Below, piece after piece: positions 17,884-27,406 of a DNA stretch of 64,000 nucleotides. Position 1 is the first letter of the stretch. Every line of letters starts with the position of its first letter. The position numbers were made by a program, and so were the translations under genes. Origin of the DNA: Candidatus Bathyarchaeota archaeon (GTDB taxonomy: Archaea > Thermoproteota > Bathyarchaeia > Bathyarchaeales > Bathycorpusculaceae); assembly GCA_026014745.1 (NCBI GenBank), contig JAOZHS010000002.1:372001-436000 (forward strand), in the 5' to 3' direction. The notes beneath the pieces were generated by a model. The model had not been told where the DNA came from, searched no databases, and worked only from the letters and a program-made list of their open reading frames with translations.

Positions 17884-17935
17884 TTAAGTCAAGAAATGTT
17901 GACTGGTCTCTCGGCGGCGTTAGTCAAGGATTCTT
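17884..17935 (+). promoter_or_regulatory. Composite TTAGTCAAG element (copy B)
   Basis: Upstream of the Kelch gene the plus strand shows TTAAGTCAAGAAATG, TTGACT, a GC-rich insert, and TTAGTCAAGGATTCTT followed by AACGAAAAC. The proximal TTAGTCAA box ends 58 nt before the ATG. TTAGTCAAGGATTCTT is identical over 16 nt to the copy before the gene at 44383. Confidence 0.55.
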
Positions 17936-17985
17936 AACGAAAACGCATTTATCACCAGCCATAGAGACAACCTATAGAGCTTGGC

Positions 17986-19437
17986 ATGAACAAAAAAATA
18001 ATCGTCGCAATACTAGCTATCACAATTCTATCCAGCTTAGCAATTATACAGTTAACAAACCGCGAACCTACAAGCGACAAACCGATTGCCCACCAGCCCA
18101 GTGCTAACACCGTTCTCTCCTCAGCTCCAGCAGATTCCTGGACAACCAAAACACCAATACCCGAAGGCGGGTCAAAGGCGGCAGTGGTTAACGGCAAAAT
18201 CTACGTTTTCGGAACCCACTCCAACTATGAGTACAACCCCGCGAACGATTCATGGCAACATAAGGCATCTATCCCGACGCCGCGAAGCTCCTATGGAGTC
18301 GCTGTTTGCGAAAACAAAATCTATGTTATTGGAGGATACTGCAACGACTCATCATGAAGAATAAACGAAGTGTATGATCCAGCGACCGATTCTTGGCAGA
18401 CAAAAACATCAATGCCTACAAGCAATAGTCAGATGAATGCAGAAACGGTGAATGGAAAAATCTACGTGATTGGAGGAAGAACAGGCGGTCAATATAGCAC
18501 CACTAACTTCACAGAGGTATATGATCCAGCCACGGATTCATGGTCAAAAGCAGCGTCCATACCTTACGCCGTTTCCACTTTTGGTTCAGCCGTAGTCGAT
18601 AACAAAATCTATGTAATCGGAGGACAAGCCGAATTCCATAAACCGATGAACCCAGGATTTGTGCAAATTTACGATACCAAAACAGACACCTGGAGCCAGG
18701 GCGCAAGGCATCCAATGCCCGCGTGGGTACAAGAAGCTGCCGCAGCCACAACCGGCACATTTGCCCCTAAACGAATCTATGTCTTAGGCGGCGTAAAATC
18801 TTTCGCTGACTCATTAAGCCAGAACTTTGTCTATGACCCCGCTACGGATTCTTGGAACACCGCTGCCTCGATGCCTTGTCCCCGAACTGGATTCGGCGTC
18901 GCGGTAATCGACGACTTGATCTATGCAATTGGAGGCGGCGACGGCTGGAACGGACAAAATTACAACCATCAATACACACCTTTAGGTTATAGATCAACGA
19001 TTCCGCCACCTTCCGAGTTGCTGGTTGTCCCTGACGACTACCCAACCCTAGGAGCAGCCATGGATAACCTCCAAGCAGGAGGCACCATCTACGTTAAAAA
19101 CGGCAACTACAACCTGCAAACCCTGAACATCATAAAACCGCTAAAGATAATCGGTGAAAATCCGGAAAAAACAATTATCGAAAGTGACTTTTATAATTTT
19201 ACTCCGGCAGTTAGAGTTGCTTCAGACAACGTCCAAATAGTCAACTTGACTTTTAACAGCAAATACAACTGGCCAGGCGGTATCGTAGGGTACAGTAACA
19301 ACTCAGAAGTGAGACAATGCATTTTCTTAACATTCGAGAAAGCTGTGGAGTTAACTGGCGCAAACAATACAATAACAAACAACACCGTCATAGACATCTA
19401 TGGTAAGGTTATTCTAAGCGGTTCTCAAGCCAAATAA
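17986..19437 (+). pseudogene. Kelch-propeller plus beta-helix exoprotein gene split by an in-frame UGA
   Basis: One reading frame of 484 codons is interrupted at codon 124 (18355-18357) by UGA. The first part (17986-18354) gives a signal peptide and two Kelch blades (NGKIYVFG, ENKIYVIGG). The same frame continues through RINEVYDPATDSW into four more blades (18370 onward), then a right-handed beta-helix like NosD/pectin-lyase folds (VVPDDYPTLGAAMDNLQAGG). The junction falls in the variable loop between blades, where one base change from GGA would restore Gly. Options are a recent nonsense mutation, a sequencing error, or readthrough. UGA is a normal stop elsewhere in the window. There is no C-terminal anchor. 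The TTAGTCAAG element lies upstream. Confidence 0.75.
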
Positions 19438-19481
19438 CCGAGTATACAATCAAGTGGCACGGACAACCTACCGAACAAAAA

Positions 19482-20555
19482 TTAGAACAACGTTTTTTGT
19501 TTTTCGCAGGATTCAAGGCCTGAAACCCTAACGCCGATAAGCCTGATTTTTCTATCTGTTCCCAGATAAGGCATCGACAGTTCTTTGGCGGTTTTCTTTA
19601 TGTCCATCGTGCGGTTGGTTAGGCGGGGTAGGGTTTTGCTTTTGGTGTGGGTTTCGAAGCCTTGGTAGCGGATTTTTACGGTTACGGTTTTGAACAGGAG
19701 GTGCTGGTCGGTTGTTTCTTTCCAGACAGCGTCAGAGAGTTCTTCGAGGGCTTGCAAAATCGCTGCGGAGTCGGCGGTGTCCTCCTCAAATGTCGCTTCA
19801 TGGCTCACACTCTTGACGCCTTCGCGTGCCTCAACTTCGCTTTTGTCTACTCCCTTGGCTGACAGGTGCATCTGCACGCCCATAACCCCAAACATCGACG
19901 CCAACGCCGAAGGATCATAGTGTGCTAAGTCGCCGATGGTTTTCACTCCGAGGGCGTTCAGTTTGGCTTCGGTTTTGCGTCCAACCCACAAAAGCTTCCG
20001 CACGGGAAGGGGTTCAAGGAATTTTTGGGCGTCTTCCTCTTTTACGACTGTTAAGCCGTCGGGTTTCTGGTAGTCGCTGGCTACTTTGGCGATGAGCTTG
20101 TTGGGTCCGACTCCGATGGATGCCGTAAGGTGCTCTTTCGCTTTTATTTCTGCTTTTATTTGATCAGCTAATGCTTCGGCTTCGGTCCAGTCGGAGACTT
20201 TGCCGGTTACGTCAAGGAAGGCTTCGTCGATGCCCCATTGCTCAAACTTACATGCGTACATGCGGGCAATCGCCATAATTTCGGCTGAAACCTTGATGTA
20301 GAGGGGATAATTCGGCGGCAAATACACCGCGTTTGGGCAAAGTCGCCAAGCCTGCGAGATGGGCATGCCGCTGCGGACGCCTGCGGCTCTGGCTTCATAG
20401 TTGCTTGTGCTCACGACACCTCTGCCTTTGCCTTCTTTTGGGTCTGCTCCGACGACTAAGGGCTTACCTTTAAGCTCAGGTCGTTCGCGTGTCTCCACGG
20501 CTGTGTAAAAGTGATCCATGTCGAGATGGAAGATGAAGCGTTTTTTCTCCTTCAT
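19482..20555 (-). CDS. dinB: DNA polymerase IV (Y family)
   Basis: The 357-aa translesion polymerase of Dpo4/DinB type has the palm motif FHLDMDHFYTAVE with catalytic Asp12 and the second site GIDEAFLDV with Asp110 and Glu111. SNYEARAAGVRSGMP marks the fingers. The thumb contains the helix-hairpin-helix VGRKTEAKLNALGVKTIGDLA. The little-finger domain closes at 240-345 with LFKTVTVKIRYQGFETHTKS. The end KQKTLF may be a PIP-like sliding-clamp peptide. It likely bypasses DNA lesions; it is monocistronic and lies far from the end-joining operon. Confidence 0.93.
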   Translation of the reverse strand: MKEKKRFIFHLDMDHFYTAVETRERPELKGKPLVVGADPKEGKGRGVVSTSNYEARAAGVRSGMPISQAWRLCPNAVYLPPNYPLYIKVSAEIMAIARMYACKFEQWGIDEAFLDVTGKVSDWTEAEALADQIKAEIKAKEHLTASIGVGPNKLIAKVASDYQKPDGLTVVKEEDAQKFLEPLPVRKLLWVGRKTEAKLNALGVKTIGDLAHYDPSALASMFGVMGVQMHLSAKGVDKSEVEAREGVKSVSHEATFEEDTADSAAILQALEELSDAVWKETTDQHLLFKTVTVKIRYQGFETHTKSKTLPRLTNRTMDIKKTAKELSMPYLGTDRKIRLIGVRVSGLESCEKQKTLF

Positions 20556-20605
20556 GCAGACCTATGAAGCCTGTGCCTGTCTGCAAATTTGAACCTATCG
20601 ACGCT

Positions 20606-20980
20606 TTAGCTACCGCTTGCCTCTTTATCCTCTAGTTCCATTGCTTCCCGTATTAACTCGACTTCCCGCACCGTCAACGGCTTATTCGTCGCTTTCAAAA
20701 CAATGCGTTCTTGCCAGCCACAGTCAAGACACTCATAACTGGGCGGCACCAACCCTATATGGCCCCACATGTCTCCGCCTGTACTTTTGGCTCGGCGTAC
20801 GCGGGGGCTTTTACATTTGGGGCACACTTGGATATCGAAGCGTTCGCCCTGCTTTTTGAGCTCCTCAAGCGCCTCAGTAACTTCAATAGCGTTTTGGATA
20901 GCGGTTTCTTCTTGCACCTCTTGGATGAGGGCAAGTTGAGATTTTTTGCGTTTTTTCTTCTGCGTTTGAGTTTCAGCCAT
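20606..20980 (-). CDS. Zinc-ribbon hypothetical protein
   Basis: The 124-aa protein has a Lys-rich start (KKKRKKSQLAL), a helical segment (20-45), then a zinc ribbon with CPKCKSPRVRRAKS at about 53-66 and CLDCGWQERIVLKATN near 84-99. The spacing fits a TFIIS/transposase-like ribbon that can bind nucleic acid. The tail is acidic. Similar short ribbon proteins are common in archaea and have no assigned role. It is divergent from the membrane-bound regulator at 21068. Confidence 0.65.
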   Translation of the reverse strand: MAETQTQKKKRKKSQLALIQEVQEETAIQNAIEVTEALEELKKQGERFDIQVCPKCKSPRVRRAKSTGGDMWGHIGLVPPSYECLDCGWQERIVLKATNKPLTVREVELIREAMELEDKEASGS

Positions 20981-21067
20981 ACCGTTGCCTCTGATTCTGT
21001 ATTAGCCACGGCTATAGAAAGGGTTTCTGGTACAAGCTTTTACGAGTAGTACAGTAGTTGACAGAAT

Positions 21068-21754
21068 ATGATAAATAGACGACGGCAAACGTTTTCAAGA
21101 TTAGCCTTGAACCAAAAAACCGCCCTAGCAATCTTGCTCACCCTGCTTGCCCTTTCCGTTTGCTTCTCCGCAACAGCCACAGCCACAAACTCGTTCCCGT
21201 TACCTGGAACCCAGCAGGTAGATGACCTAAAACTTACAGCGACAGTCCCCCTCATAATCGCAACAAGCTTACATTCCAACACGCATGTACTTGACCAGCC
21301 GACAAGACAAGAAATCTATACCTTTATCAAAGACAATCCAGGCGTGCATTTTCGGGGCATCTGCAACGGGTTAGAATTGTCGGTCGGAGTAGTGCAATAT
21401 CATTTAGACGTGCTCGAACACACTGGGCTTATTGAAAGCTATGGCGACGGACAGATTAAACGGTTTTTCCAAGCCGACACGTTTACTGGAACACAGATGC
21501 AGCTTATTTCGCTGGTTAAGCATCAAACGACAGGGCAGATTTTAGAAATTTTAGTCCAAAGCGGTAACTTGCTCCATCGAGACCTCGCCACTGAGTTGGG
21601 AGTGTCATCGCAGGCGTTGACATGGCAGATGAATCAACTCAAAAATGCAGGCTTAATCCAATCAGAAAAAATCGGAGTGAACGTTGAGTACTGTTTAGTG
21701 AATGCTGATGCCATAAAGTGGGCCTTCGACCTAATCCACAATTCCAATTCATAA
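21068..21754 (+). CDS. Membrane-anchored tandem winged-helix regulator
   Basis: The 228-aa protein has one hydrophobic segment (about 18-40, ALAILLTLLALSVCF), a loop, and two winged helices: residues about 78-137 (QPTRQEIYTFIKDNPGVHFRG, LSVGVVQYHLDVLEHTGLI) and about 150-210 (TTGQILEILVQSG, LGVSSQALTWQMNQLKNAGLI). This tandem layout with a membrane tether is common in archaea. It would place a DNA-binding domain at the inner face of the membrane and could respond to an external signal. The target is unknown; nothing in the intergenic region shows an obvious operator. Confidence 0.75.
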   Translation: MINRRRQTFSRLALNQKTALAILLTLLALSVCFSATATATNSFPLPGTQQVDDLKLTATVPLIIATSLHSNTHVLDQPTRQEIYTFIKDNPGVHFRGICNGLELSVGVVQYHLDVLEHTGLIESYGDGQIKRFFQADTFTGTQMQLISLVKHQTTGQILEILVQSGNLLHRDLATELGVSSQALTWQMNQLKNAGLIQSEKIGVNVEYCLVNADAIKWAFDLIHNSNS

Positions 21755-21919
21755 CCGCCCCTAAAAGAAAACAAAGTTTGTGGCTGAAAAGTAAATTGCT
21801 TAAACGTGCAAGGGCACACAAGCAACTTGCTAAAAACGGTCTAACCACACCCCGTTTATCAAATAAGCCCTAAATATAGTTGCAAAATCCATAAGAACCC
21901 CCAAACCCAACCCTCTAGT

Positions 21920-22282
21920 ATGACAAAAGCACAACAAAAACAACAAACCCTCGACGAAATCCTCACCAGCCTCACCCCCAACCAAAGAACCACCGTCCAA
22001 AACCTCCGCACACTCATAAAAAATACCCTCCCCCAAACCTTAGAAATAGTAAAACAAGGAAAAATTGTCTACAAACTCGGCACCAAAGACTTCGTTTGGA
22101 TTAGCCACTACAGCGAACACATAGACCTTGAATTTGCCATGGGCGCAAGCATAGCTTCCGAGCACCTAAGAAGCCGTGGCGTCGCGGAACACAGCGCAAA
22201 CGTCCGCCACATCGAGGTCACTGACTTTTGGCGGCTTCAAGGGGAACTGGCACGGCTACTTAATGATGCTGCAGCGTTGTAA
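21920..22282 (+). CDS. DUF1801 domain protein
   Basis: The 120-aa protein fits the DUF1801/YdhG-like fold: an N-terminal helix pair (EILTSLTPNQRTTVQNLRTLIKNTLPQ), then LEIVKQGKIVYKLGTKDFVWISHYSEHIDLEF, a hydrophobic strand pair, and a C-terminal helix. The family is small, cytoplasmic and has no proven function; some members lie near stress and repair genes. It is a single gene with C-rich third positions, like several other plus-strand genes here. Confidence 0.65.
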   Translation: MTKAQQKQQTLDEILTSLTPNQRTTVQNLRTLIKNTLPQTLEIVKQGKIVYKLGTKDFVWISHYSEHIDLEFAMGASIASEHLRSRGVAEHSANVRHIEVTDFWRLQGELARLLNDAAAL

Positions 22283-22405
22283 AAACCGACAAACAATGCC
22301 GCATCCCCGCCTTACTCCTTAACTGCGGGGCTACAATCTTCAGAGAACCGAAATTAAGGGTGAATCCTAGTTGTTAAAGAAAAAAATTGGTTGATATTTT
22401 GCTCT

Positions 22406-22726
22406 TTATTGAGGTGGGGGTGGAGGTGGTGAGTTGCTGGGTGCATTGTTTACGGTTACGTTGACGTTTACGTCTTTTTTGTCTTTTTTGAAGAACATCA
22501 TGAGAATCGAGAACACTAGCCAAGCGATGAATCCGTAGATGACGCCATTGAACACCGAGATTATCACTGTAATTGAGCTTATGCCTGCAATTAAGTAAGC
22601 TGCCGCTGCTTCAGTTCCAGGCAAGACTGCGTTGTATATGGCCAATCCTGGAGGTATGCCGACATTAACTATAGTCATTAAAACTAGCAGAGCAAACACG
22701 CCTAAGAATACTAATGCGCCTTTCAT
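22406..22726 (-). CDS. Small membrane protein with polyproline tail
   Basis: The 106-aa protein has three hydrophobic stretches (about 3-22, 40-60 and 62-80), then a basic stretch KKDKKDVNVNVTVNNAP and a tail of six prolines. The VNVNVTVNN strand and Pro tail resemble short cytoplasmic adaptors in archaeal membrane proteins, but I do not recognise a family. It is monocistronic and divergent from the NHL surface protein. Confidence 0.55.
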   Translation of the reverse strand: MKGALVFLGVFALLVLMTIVNVGIPPGLAIYNAVLPGTEAAAAYLIAGISSITVIISVFNGVIYGFIAWLVFSILMMFFKKDKKDVNVNVTVNNAPSNSPPPPPPQ

Positions 22727-22947
22727 ATTCTGCCCTGACTCGTTTATTCAACGGTTTTAAATATAAGCTTTGCCAGCGAGGGCATGCTAGCCTACTATAT
22801 GACTCAATTTTAGGATAGTTGGTCGGTCAGCGTTTGTCAGCCAGGTTTTTTTCAAGCTTGTGGTGAGCGCCCATTTCAGAGCACTTAGGCGAAAACGCGG
22901 GATTGTTTGTTGGGTTAACAACTTACACACTTTCTTAGGTAGGTGAT

Positions 22948-25560
22948 TTGTTAATTTTTGCTATTAAGAAGGTTCATGAATTGAATAAATCACTTGTAAG
23001 TCAAAGACTTGCGATTTTCTTCACAATAACAATCATAACCATAGTCCTATTAGCAACCCCCCCTTCGTTTGTACATGCTGAAACATACAGCTACATAACA
23101 CAATGGGGCACCTATGGCTCTGGGAACAGCCAATTCACCTCGGCCAGCAATATCGCTGCGGACAGTTCAGGAAATATCTATGTAGCTGACACAGGCAACA
23201 ACAGGATTCAAAAATTCAGCAGCAACGGACAATACATCACCCAATGGGGCAGCTATGGTAGCGAGAATGGCCAATTCAGCTCACCATACGGTATTGCTGT
23301 TGACAGTTTAGGAAACATATACGTAGTAGACCAAGGCAATAGCCGGATCCAGAAATTCACAAGCGACGGTACATACAGCACACAATTTGGCTCATCAGGA
23401 AGTGAGAATGGCCAATTCAGCTCACCATACGGTATTGCCATCGATAGCTCAGGAAATATCTATGTAGCTGACACAGGCAACAACAGGATTCAAAAATTCA
23501 GCAGCAACGGACAATACATCACCCAATTGGGTACCTTTGGTAGTGAAAACGGTCAATTTGCTTTTCCTGAGGCTGTTGCAGTTGATAGTTCAGGCAACGT
23601 CTATGTAACTGATACAGGCAATAATCGGGTTCAGAAATTCACAAGCGACGGTACATATAGCACACAATGGGGCTCCTCAGGTAGCGAGGATGGACAATTT
23701 ACCAGTCTTGGGAGTTTAACTGTTGATAGCTCAGGATATGTCTATGTAACGGATAAAAGCAGTAGTCGAGTTCAGAAATTCAGTGGTGATGGTGCTTATC
23801 TTGTACAGTTTGGCTCCGAAGGTAGCGGGGACGGCCAGTTCAGTGAACCTTTTGGCATTGTTGTTTATTCAGGAAGTATATATGTGGTTGATACAAATAA
23901 TTTCCGGGTTGAGAAATTTACTATAGTAGACCCAACAACGCCTACTCCAAGTCCTTCTCCGACAGCCACACCGACGCCAACCCCGACGGTTGCTCCTACA
24001 GCTACGCCTACACCTTCACCGTCTCCATCACCCTCACCGAGTCCAACTCCTTCACCAACGCCCTCACCAACTCCAACACCAACACCTACGGCTACTCCAA
24101 CACCTCGACCAACACCGTCTCCCACTCCAAGACCGACTGCAACCCCAACGCCTAGTCCCACAGCTTCACCTACACCATTGCCAACAGCTGCACCTACTCC
24201 AACACCAATTCCAACACCAACATACAATTACGTAACACACTGGGGAACTAGAGGTAGTGAAAACGGCCAATTCCTCTCGCCAACAGGTATAGCTGTTGAC
24301 AGCCAAGGATACGTGTACGTAACTGACTATACTAATAGTCGTGTTGTAAAATTCAGTGCCACTGGTTCATACGTCACTCAATGGAACCTCACTGGTAACG
24401 GAGGCAAATTAAACAATCCTTATGGTGTTGCTGTTGATAGTTCTGGGAACGTCTACGTGGCTGACTACGGAAATAATAGGATTGTAAAATACACTAACAC
24501 GGGCACGTACATTTCTCAATGGGGTTCAGAGGGAAGTGGAACTGGCCAATTTAGCCACCCTACGGGTGTTGCTGTTGATAGTTCTGGGAACGTCTACGTG
24601 GCTGACTCAGGCAATAGTCGGATTCAAAAATTCACCAGTGATGGTACATACATTTCTCAATGGGGTTCCAAGGGTACCGGAACCAACCAATTCGACCGCC
24701 CTATTGGTGTTGCTGTTGATAGCTCTGGAAATGTTTACGTAGCTGACTCGATATCGAACGTATACAAGGGGTCCGCATCAAACCTACGGATTGAGAAATT
24801 CACAAATACCGGCACATACATTACGCAATGGGGCCCCAAGGTCAGTGGGTCTGACGATTTCTCATTCACGAATGCTGTTGCAGTTGATAGTGCGGGATAT
24901 GTATATGTATCTGACTTATTCAGAAGTAGTGTTTACAAATTTACCGGCGATGGCACATTTATTACGCGCTGGGGCGAATATGGCAGTAAGAACGGTCAAT
25001 TTAATGGCAATGTTGGCGTTGCTGTTGATGCCTTTGGTTACGTGTATGTAACTGACACAGACAATTCTCGTGTCCAGAAATTCTCGCCCTCAACAACAAT
25101 GCAAGCAACAGCAAGCAATGGCGCGACAGTTGATATAAAAATCACTGGAACTGTAGACAGCTCTCAGATGTCTAACATTAAAATCACAACAAATCAAGCA
25201 ACAAAAACAACAACGCTAAGCTTTACTGTTACGGGTCAAAGTGGAACAACTGGATTTGGCATTATAACTATTCCTAAAAGTGCAGTAGCCTATGGAACAA
25301 CACCCGTAGTTAGCATTGATGGAGCAAAAATCAAAACCCAATTCTATACGGTAGACACAGACAACTATTATGTCTGGTACAACACCAACTTCAGTACACA
25401 CACTATAACAATGGAATTCACAGCTGACGCACCAACCCAATCCTCGCTTGCCACCAACATCATCGTTGCATGCGCCGTCATAATTTTGGCTGTATTGGTG
25501 ATTGGAGTTTTTATGAAGAGGAGAAACCGCGAAATAACTAAGAATTGGATAAAGCATTAA
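22948..25560 (+). CDS. Giant NHL-repeat surface protein with Pro/Thr stalk
   Basis: The 870-aa exoprotein starts at TTG 22948 (AGGTAGGTG upstream). It has a signal segment (about 24-46), a first six-bladed NHL propeller, a Thr-Pro stalk of about 95 residues (near 331-428), a second NHL propeller, a juxtamembrane beta domain and a C-terminal helix with KRRNR. Blades follow [20 protein letters not shown] and QKF(S/T)SDGTY. NHL propellers bind proteins or glycans; in archaeal cell walls they probably serve adhesion. Several blades are near-identical in DNA (for example 23163-23245 and 23444-23526), showing recent internal duplication. The juxtamembrane module is shared with the gene at 2682-3929. 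Confidence 0.85.
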   Translation: MLIFAIKKVHELNKSLVSQRLAIFFTITIITIVLLATPPSFVHAETYSYITQWGTYGSGNSQFTSASNIAADSSGNIYVADTGNNRIQKFSSNGQYITQWGSYGSENGQFSSPYGIAVDSLGNIYVVDQGNSRIQKFTSDGTYSTQFGSSGSENGQFSSPYGIAIDSSGNIYVADTGNNRIQKFSSNGQYITQLGTFGSENGQFAFPEAVAVDSSGNVYVTDTGNNRVQKFTSDGTYSTQWGSSGSEDGQFTSLGSLTVDSSGYVYVTDKSSSRVQKFSGDGAYLVQFGSEGSGDGQFSEPFGIVVYSGSIYVVDTNNFRVEKFTIVDPTTPTPSPSPTATPTPTPTVAPTATPTPSPSPSPSPSPTPSPTPSPTPTPTPTATPTPRPTPSPTPRPTATPTPSPTASPTPLPTAAPTPTPIPTPTYNYVTHWGTRGSENGQFLSPTGIAVDSQGYVYVTDYTNSRVVKFSATGSYVTQWNLTGNGGKLNNPYGVAVDSSGNVYVADYGNNRIVKYTNTGTYISQWGSEGSGTGQFSHPTGVAVDSSGNVYVADSGNSRIQKFTSDGTYISQWGSKGTGTNQFDRPIGVAVDSSGNVYVADSISNVYKGSASNLRIEKFTNTGTYITQWGPKVSGSDDFSFTNAVAVDSAGYVYVSDLFRSSVYKFTGDGTFITRWGEYGSKNGQFNGNVGVAVDAFGYVYVTDTDNSRVQKFSPSTTMQATASNGATVDIKITGTVDSSQMSNIKITTNQATKTTTLSFTVTGQSGTTGFGIITIPKSAVAYGTTPVVSIDGAKIKTQFYTVDTDNYYVWYNTNFSTHTITMEFTADAPTQSSLATNIIVACAVIILAVLVIGVFMKRRNREITKNWIKH

Positions 25561-25699
25561 ATGAGGAAAAGCAGGCTTGGCGGGTTTCCGCTTTGCTCTG
25601 CCGCAATTCTTACTTTTTATGTTATTATCGTTGGTTGTTTAGTGTGGTTTCAGAAGGGTTTGTATATCTAGTTGGCTTTTACAAGTTGCTGTTGTAGTT

Positions 25700-25777
25700 G
25701 GGTGAGTAGCTCAGTACGGATAGAGCACCAGCCTCCTAAGTTGGGGGTCGAGGGTTCAAATCCCTCCCCACCCGCCA
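25700..25777 (+). tRNA. tRNA-Arg (CCU)
   Basis: A full cloverleaf can be drawn: acceptor GGGTGAG with CCCACCC (one A-C mismatch at pair 6), D stem GCTC/GAGC, anticodon stem CCAGC/GTTGG, loop CTCCTAA with anticodon CCU, T stem GAGGG/CCCTC with TTCAAAT, discriminator G and an encoded CCA. No intron is seen. It lies between the NHL gene and the glycerol-3-phosphate operon. Confidence 0.92.
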
Positions 25778-25787
25778 TCAACTAACG

Positions 25788-26156
25788 TCAGTTTGTCTTT
25801 TTTGAGATATTTTTTGTAGCCACTATGTTAACGCCCGTGTCAAAGACGTTTTGGATTATTGCTTCTCCAATTTTGATGGGTGCTTCTACTTCAACGTTTG
25901 AGAGCAAATTCATAGCGTCAAAGATCCTGCTTTTAGGTATCGGTTTGTTTGTCCTCACACTTACTAAAGGCAGAACACCGTGCTTCACTTTCACAGTTGT
26001 TGTCAAGGTTCGTACAGGATTAGACATTTCTTTTTCGGCATACTCCAGCCCGACTTTGCAGCGATTTCCGCTTAAGGCACGGATCACTGTTTCGTCATAA
26101 TCAACAGCGAGATAGCAACCCATAGGGCAGCCAATGCAGATGATTTCTTTCTTCAT
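25788..26156 (-). CDS. DUF1667 protein (glycerol-3-phosphate oxidation partner)
   Basis: The 122-aa protein starts MKKEIICIGCPMGCYLAVDY. The Cys-x2-Cys-x3-Cys motif is the DUF1667 signature, probably a metal or iron-sulfur site; a further Cys lies in SGNRCKVGLEYA. It is the last gene of a three-gene operon after two flavoproteins and overlaps the middle gene by 4 bp. This trio replaces GlpABC in many anaerobes that lack the bacterial GlpC. Its role is probably electron transfer from the flavoproteins, by association and not by direct proof. Confidence 0.82.
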   Translation of the reverse strand: MKKEIICIGCPMGCYLAVDYDETVIRALSGNRCKVGLEYAEKEMSNPVRTLTTTVKVKHGVLPLVSVRTNKPIPKSRIFDAMNLLSNVEVEAPIKIGEAIIQNVFDTGVNIVATKNISKKTN

Positions 26157-27406
26157 TTCTCTAAAACCTCAACTTTAAGGGATTTAATATCGCGGGTTTC
26201 GTTTTCCTTGAGTTTTATCTTGATCATTTGGGCGGGATGGACTTTACGAAACTTGACTGTTTTAAATTGTGTTTCTTTATCAAAGAACCCGATAGTCACA
26301 TCTTCGCCGGGGCAGGTCACACGAATCGACAATTCAAGGTCAACGCCGCGACAGATGCTTTGGGGCAAAACGTATCGAATTTTTTCTCCTGCTTCAATTG
26401 GAATTCTTTTCCCTCTTTGAACCTTTCCGAGAACGTAATTTGCCGCACTTCTTCCGGCCTTCTCCGCTTCGAGAGTGACAAAATCCACTACATCGTGAAC
26501 ATGAAGAACGTTCCCACACGCAAAAACTCCAGAAATGGAGGTTTCAAGATTTTCGTCAACGATGGCTCCCCCCGTAACTTCACTGAGTTTGACACCAAAA
26601 TTCTTTGAAAGGTCATTTTCTGGAATCAAACCTATAGAGAGCATCAGTGTGTCACAGGTTAACTTTTGTTCTTTTCCTTTGATTGGCTTCAAATCCTTAC
26701 CTACAGGAGAGATTGTGACCGCTTCAACCCGATTCTGCCCATGGATTTCGGTAACTGTATGTGAAAGAAGAAGCGGAATATCATAGTCAATTAGGCATTG
26801 CTGAATATTCCGCGGCAGACCGTTGGTGTGTGGAAGAATCTCAACAACGGCGTGGACTTTAGCGCCTTCTAACGTAAGTCGACGCGCCATAATCAAACCT
26901 ATGTCGCCCGAACCGAGAATTACAACGTCTTTGCCAACCATCACATTTTTCAAGTTAATGAGATTCTGGGCTACACCCGCAGTATACACTCCCGCTGGTC
27001 TTGTTCCTGGAATGCAAATCTGACCACGGGTACGCTCACGACAACCCATAGCAAGAACTATGGCTTTGGCGTCAAAACAAAACAGGCCCTTAGGACTCGC
27101 AACATACACCTTTTTTTCAGGCGTGACTTCAAGTACCATGCTATCAAGCATGTAAGGGATTTTCAATACCTTCAGTTCATCAACGTATCTTAGAGCATAT
27201 TCAGGACCAGTCATTTGCTCTTTAAAGAGCTCAAGACCAAAACCATCATGTATACACTGAGGCAGAATGCCACCGAGCCAACCGTTCCGCTCTACAACAA
27301 TTAAATTTTGAAGACCGCTTTTCTTTGCACTGATGGCCGCAGCTAACCCCGCCGGCCCTGCACCAATCACAACCAAATCAACTTTTTGAGGCGGCAACTC
27401 ACTCAC
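26153..27406 (-). CDS. FAD-dependent pyridine-nucleotide-disulfide-type oxidoreductase
   Basis: The 417-aa protein has an FAD-binding GAGPAGLAA near the N-terminus, a second dinucleotide motif GSGDIGLIMARR for NAD(P)H, and the FAD-closing GVFACGNVLHVHDVVD. It lacks a redox-active CxxxxC pair next to the FAD site. The longest frame starts at 27439, but GTG 27406 has GGGAGGG 8 nt upstream and overlaps the previous gene by only 8 bp, so it is preferred. In this operon it likely passes electrons between the glycerol-3-phosphate dehydrogenase and NAD or a ferredoxin. Confidence 0.8.
   Translation of the reverse strand: MSELPPQKVDLVVIGAGPAGLAAAISAKKSGLQNLIVVERNGWLGGILPQCIHDGFGLELFKEQMTGPEYALRYVDELKVLKIPYMLDSMVLEVTPEKKVYVASPKGLFCFDAKAIVLAMGCRERTRGQICIPGTRPAGVYTAGVAQNLINLKNVMVGKDVVILGSGDIGLIMARRLTLEGAKVHAVVEILPHTNGLPRNIQQCLIDYDIPLLLSHTVTEIHGQNRVEAVTISPVGKDLKPIKGKEQKLTCDTLMLSIGLIPENDLSKNFGVKLSEVTGGAIVDENLETSISGVFACGNVLHVHDVVDFVTLEAEKAGRSAANYVLGKVQRGKRIPIEAGEKIRYVLPQSICRGVDLELSIRVTCPGEDVTIGFFDKETQFKTVKFRKVHPAQMIKIKLKENETRDIKSLKVEVLEK

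Noticed and set aside
23865-24227. 120-aa Gly/Val-rich minus-strand frame
   Set aside because: Antisense of the Thr-Pro stalk of the NHL protein.
23100-25090. Regular repeats that might look like CRISPR
   Set aside because: Period and sequence follow NHL blades in frame; no spacers and no cas genes.
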